64,000 nucleotides of DNA from Brachypodium distachyon (Eukaryota > Streptophyta > Magnoliopsida > Poales > Poaceae): the NCBI RefSeq assembly GCF_000005505.3, contig NC_016132.3, positions 19,768,501 through 19,832,500 on the forward strand. The letters run 5' to 3'. The notes under the pieces were generated by a model that was given only the letters and a program-made list of their open reading frames with translations, ran no database searches and was not told the DNA's origin. Both the position numbers and the translations under genes were made by a program. Of the stretch, positions 11,313 to 22,705 are shown one piece after another (position 1 is the stretch's first letter; each line of letters opens with the position of its first letter).

Positions 11313-12280
11313 ATGGCAGCACTTGTCACTCCGGCTTCCGTGGTGTCCGAGCTGATGGCGCGGGGCCGGCAGTCCGCCGCCGTCCTCGCGGCCCTGCTCC
11401 AGGACGCGTCCCCGCCGGGGGCGCCCCACGAGCTCGCCGCGGAGATCCTCCGCTGCTGGGACCGCGCGCTCGCCGCGCTCCACGCCGCGGAGATCCCGCC
11501 CACCGCCGGATCGGACGGCCCAAAGCGCAAGCCGGGTGCAGCCACTGACACGAGGCCCAAAAGAAGGTACCAACCGGCAACCGCGGCGTGTGCCGGCGTT
11601 ACGGGTTCAGCAAATTCAGCTAGAAGAGCAGTGATTTAACTCGACTGATTCCTTTGTTTCCTTTTACCAGGGCGCGCGTGAGCGGGCGGGAGACGGCGGC
11701 GAGAGTGGAGACGAAGCGGACGGTGGAGGACGGGTACATATGGAGGAAGTACGGGCAGAAGGAGATCCTGAACAGCAGCCACCCGAGGCTCTACTTCCGG
11801 TGCAGCTACAAGCACGACAGCGGCTGCCCGGCCACGAGGCAGGTCCAGCACTCGGACCACGACCCTTCCCTCTACGTCATCACCTACTTCGGCCACCACA
11901 CCTGCTGCGTCGGCGGCGACACTGTTACTACCACCACAGCCGCTGAGGAGGAGCTCCTCAAGACGCCGGAGCCGAAGCCGTTCGTCATCGACTTCGGCTC
12001 CGGCTCCGGGAGCAGCGGCGGCTCGCCGCCTTGGCTCTCGTCTTCCTCCTCCGAGGAGGAGGATGATGGCCGGAGTTGCAAGCAGGTTGAGTCAACGTCG
12101 TCAGAATTGCAGCACCCGGCGGCGGAGCAGAGCTCGTCGGCCGACGAGCTTTCTTGCTCCTCCCCCGCATGGGACCCTCTGCTGCCCGTCTGCTCCTCCG
12201 ACTGGGATTACTTGGGCGAGACCTCCTTCGATTACATTACCGAGCTCATCAATCGTTACGAGATTGCTATGTTCCAATAG
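11313..12280 (+). CDS. Group III WRKY transcription factor (two exons)
   Basis: Predicted nuclear DNA-binding transcription factor of 287 aa. Exons are 11313-11566 and 11671-12280. The single intron lies upstream of the WRKY domain and splits an Arg codon. The heptapeptide is WRKYGQK (residues 109-115) followed by E116. Zinc ligands C129, C137, H161 and C163 give the canonical group III C-X7-C-X23-H-X-C. The intron normally found at the PR motif inside the domain is absent. The N-terminus is an alanine/leucine-rich helical segment; the C-terminus is rich in Ser and acidic residues with aromatic residues near the end, consistent with an activation region. The ATG at 11313 is chosen because it is the first in-frame ATG after the TATA box. 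It is a tandem neighbour of the WRKY gene at 5081-7953. Confidence 0.9.
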
Positions 12281-14153
12281 GATGGTTAATTAATTTGGTG
12301 TGTGAAATGAAAAGGGGCGTGTGTTTTGGGGTTTCGATAAGTTCATTAGGTGTGGTCAAACCCTCTGCATTGAGGATATATGATCTGGATCTGCTTTTGG
12401 ATCATCCATATGTGTCAAGTTGACACTACTGAATAAAGTATGATCGATGCCTTGAAGCTTCTGAAAACCAGCTGGGTCAGGTCAAGCCTTGAGAGCGCCT
12501 TGCAGGAATGCTTACCTCACGACAGTGAATTAGCATATAGTATGCGCAGATAAATTGAAGGTCGTTACGTTATCGTGACATAATCGTATATATGTATGCA
12601 AGTGTTCAGTTCACATCAACTCCCTCCGTGCAACCCACGTGGTGATGTATGCAAAGCCATGAACTTGAACCAAGCATGTGGATACTTGCGTGGTTGTAAA
12701 AATGCAGTATGAAAAAAAAAGGGTCGGATCTGCTGTTCATTTTTCGAAAAACACAGGAAAAGCAAATTTTCCTACGAAGTAGAGAATTCTCAATTCTTTG
12801 TGAAATCCTCTGGACCGAGCGATCTCTGTTCTTTTTCAAATAATCTGACCACCTTCGTGGGCTGAGGGCCGAGGCCTAGCGTTAGTTCGCCGCGTATGAG
12901 TGGACCAAACGGAGAGATATGGCGAGGCCCAGAGGGCGGGAAGGGGCCTCAGCGAGCGGAAGAAACTGAGAACAGCCTCTTGTGGGCCTTTGGGTGAGGT
13001 TTTTAAGCATCTTGCGAGCCTTTGGGCTGCAGCCAATCAGAACATAGGCGCCTCTGGACCGGGCTACACCGTATCGGGGCCCGAGGTGCCGCGCACACGT
13101 AGAGGCCGAAAGACATCCTCAAATGACCACTTCGGCCGGCTGCTCCTCGTCTCCCTTCCTAGCGACTGACGACTGACACTGTGCCATGCCATCTCTGCAA
13201 CATTTGACATCTCCCAAACGGCAACTTGATACGTACGGTGTGGGCCGATCGGGAGAGCAAAACGGTGGGTGGCTCGTTTCCTGGGTAGCTCAAGTGCTTC
13301 AGTCTCAGGGGCGTGGTGCCTCTGCTGCTGACTGCCGGTGAACAGCTTCCACTGCTGGTGAGGAACAAAGGGCTCGCCCATCCTCGTTCTTTCGACATTT
13401 TGGGTGCTTCAATTCCGGAGAGCAGATGCTTTATGCATATCCCAGGAGAAAAAAACTGAAATGCATGTACATATCAACCTGAAGCAACGACGATGATGGC
13501 CACCGAGATGAGGCACAGTGTAATGGTATTTCTATCAATGATTGCCACTCCGAGTCACCTTGCTGTTTAATGCAAGAATGCTAACAAGAGCAATCTACTA
13601 ATCTCGATTGCAACCTCAGGCTCAATACAGTACTCAGCGTGTATGGCCAAAGAGAAGTTACATGTGAAAATAAAATGGACCTAACCAACATTAGTGTCCT
13701 GGAAGCTAGAGCAACTGGTGGTCGGAATCACAGCCAGTCAAAATACCTGTGCTAGGAGTTTTGACCCAGCATAAACAACTGCTCTAGTGTTGTGCAGCTC
13801 AAAAAGGAATGTTATAATATTCAGCTTTGTTTATGGGAAAAAGAATGGTTACCTCTCAAAAAGAATATGGACGGCGTAGTCATGTAACTACTAACTAATG
13901 CTGTGGTATTACAACAAAAAAACTAGAATTTGTACCGCTAGTTTGTGTATCAGCTCAGAGAAGTAGTAGTGGAATACTATTGTACAAACCGTATGAATAC
14001 AAACAAGCCTATGGTCTTCCAGGATAAGGGTGACCTTGTCAAGCATGGCTGTTTAGTATTAACTTGCATGTTGTCGTTGTCACAAGCCATTATGCGAGCT
14101 TATCTTCACTCATTTCACGAGAATGGACAATTCCTTCAACATTCTGTTGTAAC
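12281..14153. other. Intergenic interval with no recognised feature
   Basis: No ORF here shows protein character and I found no complete MITE. A fairly GC-rich patch at 12840-13400 has several overlapping short ORFs in different frames, none of which I recognise. Confidence 0.5.
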
Positions 14154-17080
14154 TTAGTCATCCCAATCTACATCCCAACCATCTTTGCTATTGGTCTGAG
14201 ATCTCAAAGAAAGGCCATTTGCTGAGACGCTTCCAGCAGGTACTTTTTCTGGAGATTTCGCAGGTGCTTCATCATCATCCCAGTCATCATCCCAGCCGTC
14301 TTCCCACCCATTTACTGTGCTTGTAGTGTTGTTCGCACCTGACGTGTCAGGAGCCTGAGATCCCATCTCAAGCTGCTGGTAAGTGATTCCATCATTGGAC
14401 CTTCTCCTTGCAAACTTGCAACAAGCACATATAGCCCCAACCAAGACAACTGTGAAAACAAAAAAATAGGCCCCATAGATTGGCTTCATGCTTGTTGCAT
14501 AAGCTTCAAGCTGCTGAAACTGTTGTTGCCAATTAGAAACTGCCTGCCTGGTGCGCAAGACACAATGCTTCGTCCCCACATTCAGTGAAATTTCTCCACC
14601 ATTTGGATTCATATAGCTTATGTTGATCTGGTAATGAATTGGAGAAAAGTTTCAGCAAGGCTATACAAATTGAGGACAAATGCTAACGTATTAAACTCAC
14701 AAACAAAATCTCAGAATGACAAACCTAGGCACCCACAAAGCCAGTTTTTTTTAAAAAAAATATCTCACGGTCGGATTCCACTATCAACGATAACAGAATA
14801 CACAGATGTTCACACCACACAGAGTTTAGCACATACCAAGCCAGTTAACATAACACAATAACACATCATCCTGTTAAAATAAGATGATCATGCATTTCCA
14901 TGCATTTGCATGGAGTTGCAGAACTAGAAATATGCTCCACAGTAGAGGTAATTCCTCCGTCCAACAAAGTATGTCTCAACTTTGACTAAATTTGAATGCA
15001 TCTATACACCAAGTCATGTCTAGATACATCCAAATTTTGACAAACTTGAGACATCTTTTGTTGGACAGAGGGAGTATTTAGTATTTATTATGTACTGGTT
15101 AGTTTGTCAGATCATATGTTCACTCAATCACCAAGCAATCTACCCACACATAAAACATTAACAGATATTGTGCTTCTACAATTCCCAGAGGAACATAAGT
15201 ACTCCCTCCGTCCAACAAAAGATCTCTCAAATTTGTCAAAATTTGGATGTATCTAGACATGACTTAGTGTAAGATGCATTCAAATTTAGTCAAAGTTGAG
15301 ACATCCTTTGTTGGACGGAGGAAGTAGTAAAGATGACACTATCTGTGATGTCTTAAACTGAAACCAAGTTCTCACGATCAGCAAATTGATGAAGCAATGG
15401 AGCTATCAGGTTCGTGTGAATAGTAGCTTTCTTTTAACCTGTGGATTTCAGAAAACTAATAGTTTTTGCTTTCTTCAGCCTGGTTGAATTCTAGCATGGA
15501 AATCCAACTTCCGTAGAAAACAGGGAGACTGCCTTCGAAATTACAGGGGACCTTTTATGTTATATTGATATTGAAAACAATGTGGTTTGTAACTTCTCAT
15601 TGCATGGAGCGTAGTTTGCACTAGACATGCCACCTTGAAGTCGATCTTCCATCTACTTAAGTTCTTAGACTAAACCACCAGCACCTCAAGAAAAAAACAC
15701 TGATGCTAAAGTTAAAACAAATTATACTTGCGTACCCTTTTAGATTCACCCTTGCGGAGAGGTGGCAACTTCGGCTCAATACTTATATCTGGTGTTGCTT
15801 TCACATTAACAGTCACGGTATTCTGCCCTCTATTCTGAACAATAACAAATTGTCCAGCTGAAGCTGCAAGAACAAACAAACATGAATAACTTTTCAGACT
15901 CATGAAAGTGAAGGTCTAGATGCTCCATATTAGAACGTAGTCCCATTTTTGTTTGAGACAAAATAATGCTTCCTTGGATTCATTAAATTGAGGCCATGCT
16001 ATAGTACAGTACAGTAATAACAGAGAGAAGACACAGAAGTCAAAATAATGACAGAAAGAAAATGGTAGTATTCAGTACAATAATATCTTTCAAACAAGAC
16101 TTCCAAGGTAAATGCACTGATGTCATGATCCATCAAATCAATTTAAGTGTCAAAAGGGTGGCCTACTCTAATTAAAAGCACCTATAATGAATCTCATCAA
16201 CAGCTTCTATACACTCGGTAAGGTTTGCAGGGTTGAGCGAATACAGGTTAGTCTATAACACTAGCTAAAACTCATTGCAATGCACGTAAGATAGACTGAA
16301 ACATCAATTGCTAAGTTACAGGGAGCATACATGCATCATCAACACTAGGTGACAGTGACACAGAGACTGAACACAAAACAAATCTAGCATGGACATAAAT
16401 TTGAAAAGAAGTACGATGAGTTGAGGCTTGATGTTCTGAGAGAACTAGATTAAATACCTGTCTGAGACACCTGAAGGCAAGCATACAGTTCCCCGGGTAC
16501 TAAGCATGTGTATACTGGATCATGGCACTTCACCACCTGCTTTGATTCATCTGTGGGCTTCTCCGGAATTCCTCCTTCCTGGCCACTCTGACCACTCGGT
16601 TCAGGACCTCCTGGAGGGGGACTCTCCTTCCGCACAGTGGTAGATGGTACCGGCGGTACAGAGACCTGCGGTTTACTCCCATCCTCCTCTGGCACACCTA
16701 ATGGTGGCGGCGGTGAATCCTTTGTTGTTTGTGTTGTCTCCTGCGACGGCGCTTGCTTGGGCTGTTTATCAGGATTTTGCGCTGCATGCCCCGATTCCTT
16801 CGACGTGGCACTCTTCTCAGATCCACCTGTAGCGATGGTAGGTGCAGGGGATCCCTGAAGAGATCAAAGCAACCACTAAATCTACACGCTCATCCTTTTC
16901 CTCCGAAGAACGCTAACCTATTTCAGTAATTAATCTAAGATAGCCAACTCAAACAACTGTAATCCTCACCTCGCTGGAGCTGGGCTTCTCGCCCTGTAAA
17001 AACCTAGCCCGCGCAGGGTCAGGAAGCAGGGCGATAGCAAGGAGGAGCACAACAAGCCCGGTGAATCTGCGGGAACCCAT
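14154..17080 (-). CDS. Single-pass membrane protein of unknown function (four exons)
   Basis: Exons on the minus strand are 17080-16970, 16854-16458, 15863-15736 and 14627-14154; all junctions are GT-AG and in frame, giving 369 aa. The N-terminus (MGSRRFTGLVVLLLAIALL, ending near ARA) is a clear signal peptide. Residues 38 to about 125 are low-complexity, rich in Pro, Ser, Thr, Lys and Gln. A Cys-containing luminal or extracellular region follows (CHDPVYTC, LYACLQ), then a segment with beta-strand character. A transmembrane helix lies at about 261-282, followed by Cys and basic stop-transfer residues. The cytosolic tail has two Trp/Asp clusters (GWEDGWDDDWDDDE near 318-332, and the C-terminal GWDVDWDD). 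It has the layout of a type I membrane protein; such acidic Trp tails can bind trafficking adaptors, but that is inference. No enzymatic motif is seen and I cannot name the family. Confidence 0.85.
14951..15074 (+). mobile_element. Stowaway MITE in intron 3, first copy
   Basis: Starts ATTCCTCCGTCCAACAAAG and ends TTGTTGGACAGAGGGAG before TA (15075-15076). The interior word AATGCATCTATACACCAAG matches the reverse complement of the second copy at 15202-15324, so the two copies are in opposite orientation. Confidence 0.8.
15202..15324 (-). mobile_element. Stowaway MITE in intron 3, second copy, inverted
   Basis: Starts CTCCCTCCGTCCAACAAAAG and ends GGACGGAGGAAG, flanked by TA (15200-15201, 15325-15326). 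It carries GGATGTATCTAGACATGAC, the reverse complement of the corresponding part of the copy at 14951-15074, 127 bp away. A third family member is at 35136-35267. Confidence 0.8.
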
Positions 17081-18901
17081 CGAATTCGGGCCCAACCTCG
17101 GGCGCGGGGAAGGAGAAGATGGTATTTCAGCCGATTCGCCGTCGAATCCAGCGGCGTGGGAGTGGCGTTGGTCGCATCGGCCGCGGCGCTCCGGCTAGGA
17201 GATCCGAAGGCTCCGGGGCACGGGATCTGGATGGGATACGGTCGATGCGTATGTACGGCTTCGAATCGAGATTTCTGTGGGGTGCGACTGCTTCGATCGA
17301 TGCCAGCTGCGGGGGAGGAGGTTGGCCTGTGCGACGGAGATGACAAGAGGAAGGAGAATTGGGGTGGGAAGAGGCTTGGGCAGTCTCCCACTCCCGCGGC
17401 GGAAGTGTGTTGGTCCTTGGTCGCAGTTGACTCGAGATCTCGTGGTGAGTTCGGTCGCTTTTTTGTGGAAAGGTATCTGAATCCGATAACTTGACAAGGA
17501 TTCAGTGCTCGGTGTGACATGATATTTCAGACTTTCCGAAAGTTTCCACCACTTAATTTCCCAAAATGCTTTGGAATTCTACAAAAAATGAATATCTTGA
17601 ATTTAGAAGAAAAAAAAGGCCTCAACTATGGGGTGTCTCGAAATATTGAATACCTTGAATTTGGAAGCATATTCAAATTTTCATTTGAGTCAGCCCGGGG
17701 TGGCTGATCTCGACAATGGTGTACAACCACCGACATAGGTTTATCGATGTTAGACGACTATTACAAGTGTTTCAGTAACTTTTAAGAAAAAATCGTAATC
17801 AGGACAACGACGCTTGTTGTCTCCAATGGTGGCCACGACGGATATATGGTGATTTTGAGGTGGACGAGGGAAAGGAGAGAGAGGAAGAGGAGGCCACTCA
17901 TTAGGCTGGGTCGTCAGTTGACCACGCAGCTTTTTTTTAACAAATATCAAATATATATGTAAATTCATTTAAAAAATAAAAAAATTGATAAATCTTTTAC
18001 ATGATAATGCATTTAACATCGCAAGTTTAGTGTTCCGGCAACGCCACTGAAGAGGATGGCAAGAATTAGTTTGAAAATTGATTGTGGAGACTTTCCTGCG
18101 ATTAACTTGTCGGATTAAACGGCTGCAAGCAGTACGTAGAGGATATTTGTGCCCAAAAAAAAATGATGCAGAAGCTACAGGGACTCCTTTCTTTTCTAGA
18201 GAAAATAAACTTGTCGCCTTGTCGGATATGGGGATATTCACTTGTTCGTGTGACCATATGAATATATCTCCCGACGGGAAGATACCATGGCATGTCGTAG
18301 TACCGCTACAATACAAGTCCATGGATAAGAACGGCTGAACAGTTCAGAATGCTGCAGATTGCTTGTAGCAGCCGTCTGCGACTGTAACTTTACAGTATGC
18401 TTCGCAAAAGCAAACGGAATTTCCTCTCACGGATGATTAAAGCGTCGATGGAGCCACAGAATCTCGTACAACGCAATTATGGTACAAGCATTCTACAAAG
18501 TTCAGATCCTAATAAGGCAACGTTTTGTTCCTTGCGTATACCTCCCCGAATGATACAGTACCGAAGGTCATCGACGACAATGCATCTGTGCTCTTCGTCA
18601 GATCGGCGATACAGTATGGCATGCAACGACCAATGCACGCGTGATCCATGCTTTGGGCTTACGCGAGCCGTACGGAGCAAGCTCCTGCTGCGGCCGGGCG
18701 ATCCTTGCCGTCGCCCCGACGCCAAGCTCGCACAAAACTTTCGCTCAGAATAATGGCCGCGTAGGCGTAGCCGCGGCATTACGAGGACCACACTGGCCCG
18801 GCTACTTACGAGCTAGCGTACAATGCTTGCTTATATACAGTGGCATTGCAATTGCATTCGCGCGTACACGCGGGCGGCGCGAGAATACTGATAACACCAG
18901 A
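17081..18901. other. Interval between the membrane-protein gene and the small orphan ORF
   Basis: The first few hundred bases should hold the 5' UTR and promoter of the minus-strand gene ending at 17080; the sequence is GC-rich there, without an obvious TATA box. The rest (17500-18830) is mixed sequence with no recognisable gene or complete element. Confidence 0.5.
18831..18838 (+). promoter_or_regulatory. Possible TATA box of the small orphan ORF
   Basis: TTATATAC lies about 65 bp upstream of the ATG at 18902, consistent with a core promoter and short leader. Confidence 0.4.
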
Positions 18902-19363
18902 ATGGAGAGCTCGAGAGGATCCGGCTACATGGGCGGCAACGACGACGACGACGTCCTGCCGCGGTACAGCCTCGACGTGAGCGCCGGCTGCGGCGCGCGG
19001 CGGAGCACGCTGCTGGACGAGTACGAGCGGCTCGCGTTCGAGGCGCAGCTCAACAGCGTCATCCTGCGCCGCTGCTACTCCGAGCCCAGCCCGGCCAGGT
19101 TCGTCCAGCCCGAGGCCGATACGCCCCCGCCGGAGGCTTCTCATGGGACGCCCGAGCTAGGAGAAGGGCGGCGGGAGGAGCCTGCGGCGACCGCCGCCGG
19201 GAGGTGGTCTTGGCGACTCCATGGGATGGTTGCCCGGTGGCTCCAGATGTTGAAGCCGGCGTTTCGCTGGCTCGGGGGCGCGTGGGAACGTCGGCGGAAG
19301 GAGCAGCCACGAGGTCCGCCCACGATGCCGGCACGGGTGCAATTGGTGGACTACTTTTGTTAG
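18902..19363 (+). CDS. Small intronless protein of unknown function
   Basis: A 153-aa GC-rich ORF. The ATG at 18902 is chosen because it follows the TATA-like element and starts the part with protein-like composition; the same frame is open further upstream without conserved character. Visible parts are an acidic stretch (DDDD, residues 14-17), a helical block at about 37-60 containing LLDEYERLAFEAQL and ending RRCYSEPSP, a Pro/Glu-rich linker, and a basic/Trp-rich amphipathic segment at about 101-132 with five Trp residues. No signal peptide or catalytic motif. The ERLAFEAQL-to-SEPSP block looks conserved-protein-like, but I do not recognise the family and expression is unproven. Confidence 0.5.
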   Translation: MESSRGSGYMGGNDDDDVLPRYSLDVSAGCGARRSTLLDEYERLAFEAQLNSVILRRCYSEPSPARFVQPEADTPPPEASHGTPELGEGRREEPAATAAGRWSWRLHGMVARWLQMLKPAFRWLGGAWERRRKEQPRGPPTMPARVQLVDYFC

Positions 19364-21260
19364 TCGATCCATGCACTTTGCTTTTGAACGCAGGTGTGCG
19401 ATTTTTTCTGTTGTCATCGGAGCAACTTCAGCTGATCTCTTTAACTTAACATTGTTGGTGGTGATGTCATCAGAAAATTAAGATACTACCTCCGTTCCTA
19501 AATATAAGATGTTCTAGTTTTGTTCTAAGTCAAATTTTGTAAAGTTTGGTAAGGTTTGTAGAGAAATATACGAACATTTACAATATCAAATATGTATACT
19601 ATGAAAATTTATGTCATAGCGGATTTAATAACACTAATTCAGAGTTGTAAATGTCGATAGATTTTTTTTATAAACTACGTTAAACTTTCAATGAGTTTTA
19701 CTTAGTACTACTACAAAGTTATAGAACATTATATTTAGGAACAGAAGGAATACTACATAATCAAGAGAATCACATGGCATTAATAATAAAATATATTCTG
19801 AAAAGTTAGGTATCAACTTTCGCTACCTAGAACAGGGAGCGAAGTGTATTCAATTCAGACAAGAATGAAGGGATGCTTGTGAGAGAGGGAGTCGGGCTAG
19901 GCAACAATTGGCATGCAATGACAACACCCCTATATTTACACATAGAGGGAGCGACAAGCAATGGGGTAGACCGGGGGTGGGGGTGGTGGAGAGGAACAAT
20001 GAACCGCTCTTACAACATTAATATTTGTTCTACACGCTATTGGATATTGTTGACTTCTGTTGGTATCATTCTATTCGGCTTCTATCAGTACAAGTTCTTT
20101 ACATGTGTAAAGAAATTGATTTATCCATGTATTTAAAAGATCGAGGATGCGAACCTAGAGGAGCTGAATAGAGTGTCTATAATTTTGACGGAGCTAAACA
20201 TTTTCAAGATTACAAGTGAAAGTAAATGATTATCCATTATCTAGGCAAAGAATCTTATATGAGCAATACTATCACAAGCTATAAGAAGCAGGCAACAACA
20301 ACCATAAGAAGCTGGCAGAAACTAAAGCGAAAAAGAGTAAAGCGGAGGGGAGCCGGAGGAGGCGATGATTTGTTTCTCGGAGTTAATTCAAATCCACGGG
20401 AGGAATTCTACGTCTCTGCTGAGATGGCACAAAAAAAACAGTGGTATGACGTCGGGCTCTCTGTCAAGCTGCTTCCCTCTGAGCCTCGCATGCTCGTCCT
20501 TTTTGGTATCCTTTTTATTTTGGAGGGGTGGAACCTGACCTTCGTATATGCTATCAGAGAAAATCAACAAGGTTCGATGCTTCCGGAAAACTCCAACCAT
20601 TTTGGAGTCCCCAACCTTAAAGAATAACAAGCTCCACAAATCCCCGCAAAAAAGGAAGAAGGAAAAGCTCCACAAATACTTGGAGACGAGGGTCAATGAT
20701 TTGCTTGGGTTAGGTCCCAGAATTATCTCAAATCTTTTCTTGCTCACAAGGAGTCGAGGCTTTGGGGAGTGGAAAGCTCTGGCAATGGCATATTTTTTGT
20801 GGATCCAAGAGTCGTAACAGCTATGGAGTCGTACGTTCTAGGAAAAGTTCGAAGTGTTCAGAATAAATCTTGACCTTTCGAGTTTTACCAAAAGTTATGG
20901 TCCGATAACTGCCAGGTCGAGAGTGATTTTTTTCATAACAAGTTGTTCGCCCTGCCAAAATAACGTGAAATTTGTTCGTGGGATTTGCTCATGCGGTGCA
21001 AAGAAATGTGGAGCCTGTTCGTAATAACTTGGTCACTAAAACTTGAAGAGAAAAAGAAAATCAGGTCAATCTCGAAATTGTTAACAAGTGATACGTAGGA
21101 TACTGTGATTTGTCAGTGGCAGATGGCACCCCCTTTTGTGTTGTTCGATCGTGCATTCGTGCTAACGTTTCTGATAAAAAGAAGTTGTGGGTGCCATATA
21201 TCACAGCGTGAGGACCTAATTAAATACCTTATAACGGTCCTACAGACAGTCACGTACATA
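19364..21260. other. Gene-free interval
   Basis: Contains the Stowaway-like MITE at 19486-19750. The remaining sequence is AT-rich with short ORFs of no recognisable type. Confidence 0.55.
19486..19750. mobile_element. Stowaway-like MITE of about 265 bp
   Basis: The left end CTCCGTTCCTAAATATAAG and the right end TATATTTAGGAACAGAAGGA are inverted repeats, with TA near each end. It is the unbroken version of the element split across 9549-10686. Non-coding. Confidence 0.7.
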
Positions 21261-21957
21261 CTCACTCCATCTGCAAAAGGCCCTACATCTGGGCTAGATC
21301 CATCCGCAAAATACACTACATCTGGGCTAGATCGATTTCCGCAAAAGGTTGTACATGCACCCCCACCCCACCCCGTTGAATGCATCATATTCAGCCCAGC
21401 GCCCCCCACTCCCCCTCCCCCCCCCCACACACACCCCCACCCCAAATCATCTTCTGCTCTCCACTATTTCCTCTCCCCCGATCCAATCCTACTCCTGTCT
21501 CCAACCCTGTCGCTCCAGCTTCCAATCCAAGGTCGTCTCTGTCATTCCTATTCATGGAGAGCGATCCAATAAAGCTGCTCAAGAGTCCCTCGTTCATCCC
21601 TCAGCCATGGCGAGCGGAGGGCAGAAACCGGCGAGCCGGCCGTCGCGGAGGATCTGGAGGCTCCGTCCGTGCCCCTGAAGCCAGCAGCGGTGGCGGGGCC
21701 AAGATTGCAGACCTGGACGACGACCAGAAAGCATGTGTTGGGCAGGGCGGTGTTGTACCGGGCGCGTCCGGTGGCGCTGGGCAGGGTAATGTGCAGGATG
21801 GCAGGACAGCACTGGGCATGGTGATGTGCAGGAGGATGCGCAGTAACTCCTGTGGGTGAATCGAAGCACTGCGTAATGGAGGGAAGGAGGGGGTTTTCTG
21901 TAAAATGCTTAATCTCTTGCAAAACCCAGATGTATAGTCTTTTGCGGACCGAGGGAG
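21261..21957. mobile_element. TA-flanked 697-bp element with Stowaway-like ends and a GC-rich interior
   Basis: The left end CTCACTCCATCTGCAAAAGG is related to the reverse complement of the right end (CTCCCTCGGTCCGCAAAAGA), and both ends then carry the word ACATCTGGG. TA flanks it at 21259-21260 and 21958-21959. An internal plus-strand ORF is open from about 21380 to 21859, and its segment from the ATG at 21554 begins MESDPIKLLKSPSF. It may be a mariner-related non-autonomous element carrying a piece of coding sequence; no transposase motif is seen. The left portion also repeats TACATCTGGGCTAGATC twice (near 21283 and 21317). Confidence 0.55.
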
Positions 21958-22167
21958 TATGTGGTTTGTTGGCATGGAAGTCATGCACAAGCCCGTGTGG
22001 CGATTTTGTGTCTTTCCGGAGTTCCTCGTCAGGGAGAAACTTCTACATTTCAGCTGCTAGAATATTTTTATTCACTTCGCCCATCATCCCATCGGCCAGG
22101 CAAGATCGAATTGACTAGCAACTGAATAATCATTCAGCTCGCCTCTGTTACGCACGGAGTACAATCC

Positions 22168-22178
22168 AAAGTGGTTGA
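22168..22178. repeat. Target-site duplication of LINE-A, 5' copy
   Basis: AAAGTGGTTGA immediately precedes the LINE 5' end and recurs at 28989-28999 immediately after its poly(A) run. Confidence 0.8.
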
Positions 22179-22705
22179 GCATGAGTGTCGTCTCCGCCCA
22201 TCTCGCTGCTCTCCCACCTCCTCGCCCTCGCCGCCGCCGCCGCCTCCGCTGCCCCTCCTGTTCCTCTCCTCGCCCCCCGCACCCTCCTCTCCTCCCCCTC
22301 CCTGCCATCGCCCCCTTCTTCGTGTCCGTCCTGTCGCCTGCACTCCCCCTTCACCTGCCGCGTTACCGTCCTGGTGATGCCTTCCTGGAGTATTGTCTTG
22401 GCTCGTTCTACTCCCCCATCTGCTCTTCGGTGACCGCCGGGCCTCCCCGCGTTGCTCTGTGGATCGCCGCCGACCCTGGCGTCGCCACTGGCCCGAACCG
22501 CTTCTTCGTTCTGAATGCTCTGAACTACCACTTCACCTCCGTCAACGATCGCTTTGCCGTGGTCTATGCGGGGCCGTCGGTGTTTCGCACCTCGGTCTCA
22601 TGCGTCGGCGTGGCGGCCGCCGTGCTCCGGCGTGGCCGGTTCTGCTTCGCTAGCTACTAGTTCGCCTGCTTCACCTGCGCTGACCGCGCGCTCCATTTTT
22701 CGAAT

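Noticed and set aside
12840..13400. GC-rich patch with overlapping ORFs on both strands
   Set aside because: No frame shows family character and ORFs conflict; treated as intergenic.
22175..22660. 161-codon ORF at the 5' end of LINE-A
   Set aside because: Low-complexity Pro/Arg/Leu composition from the CT-rich LINE leader. It is inside the element and no LINE protein is known to start this way.
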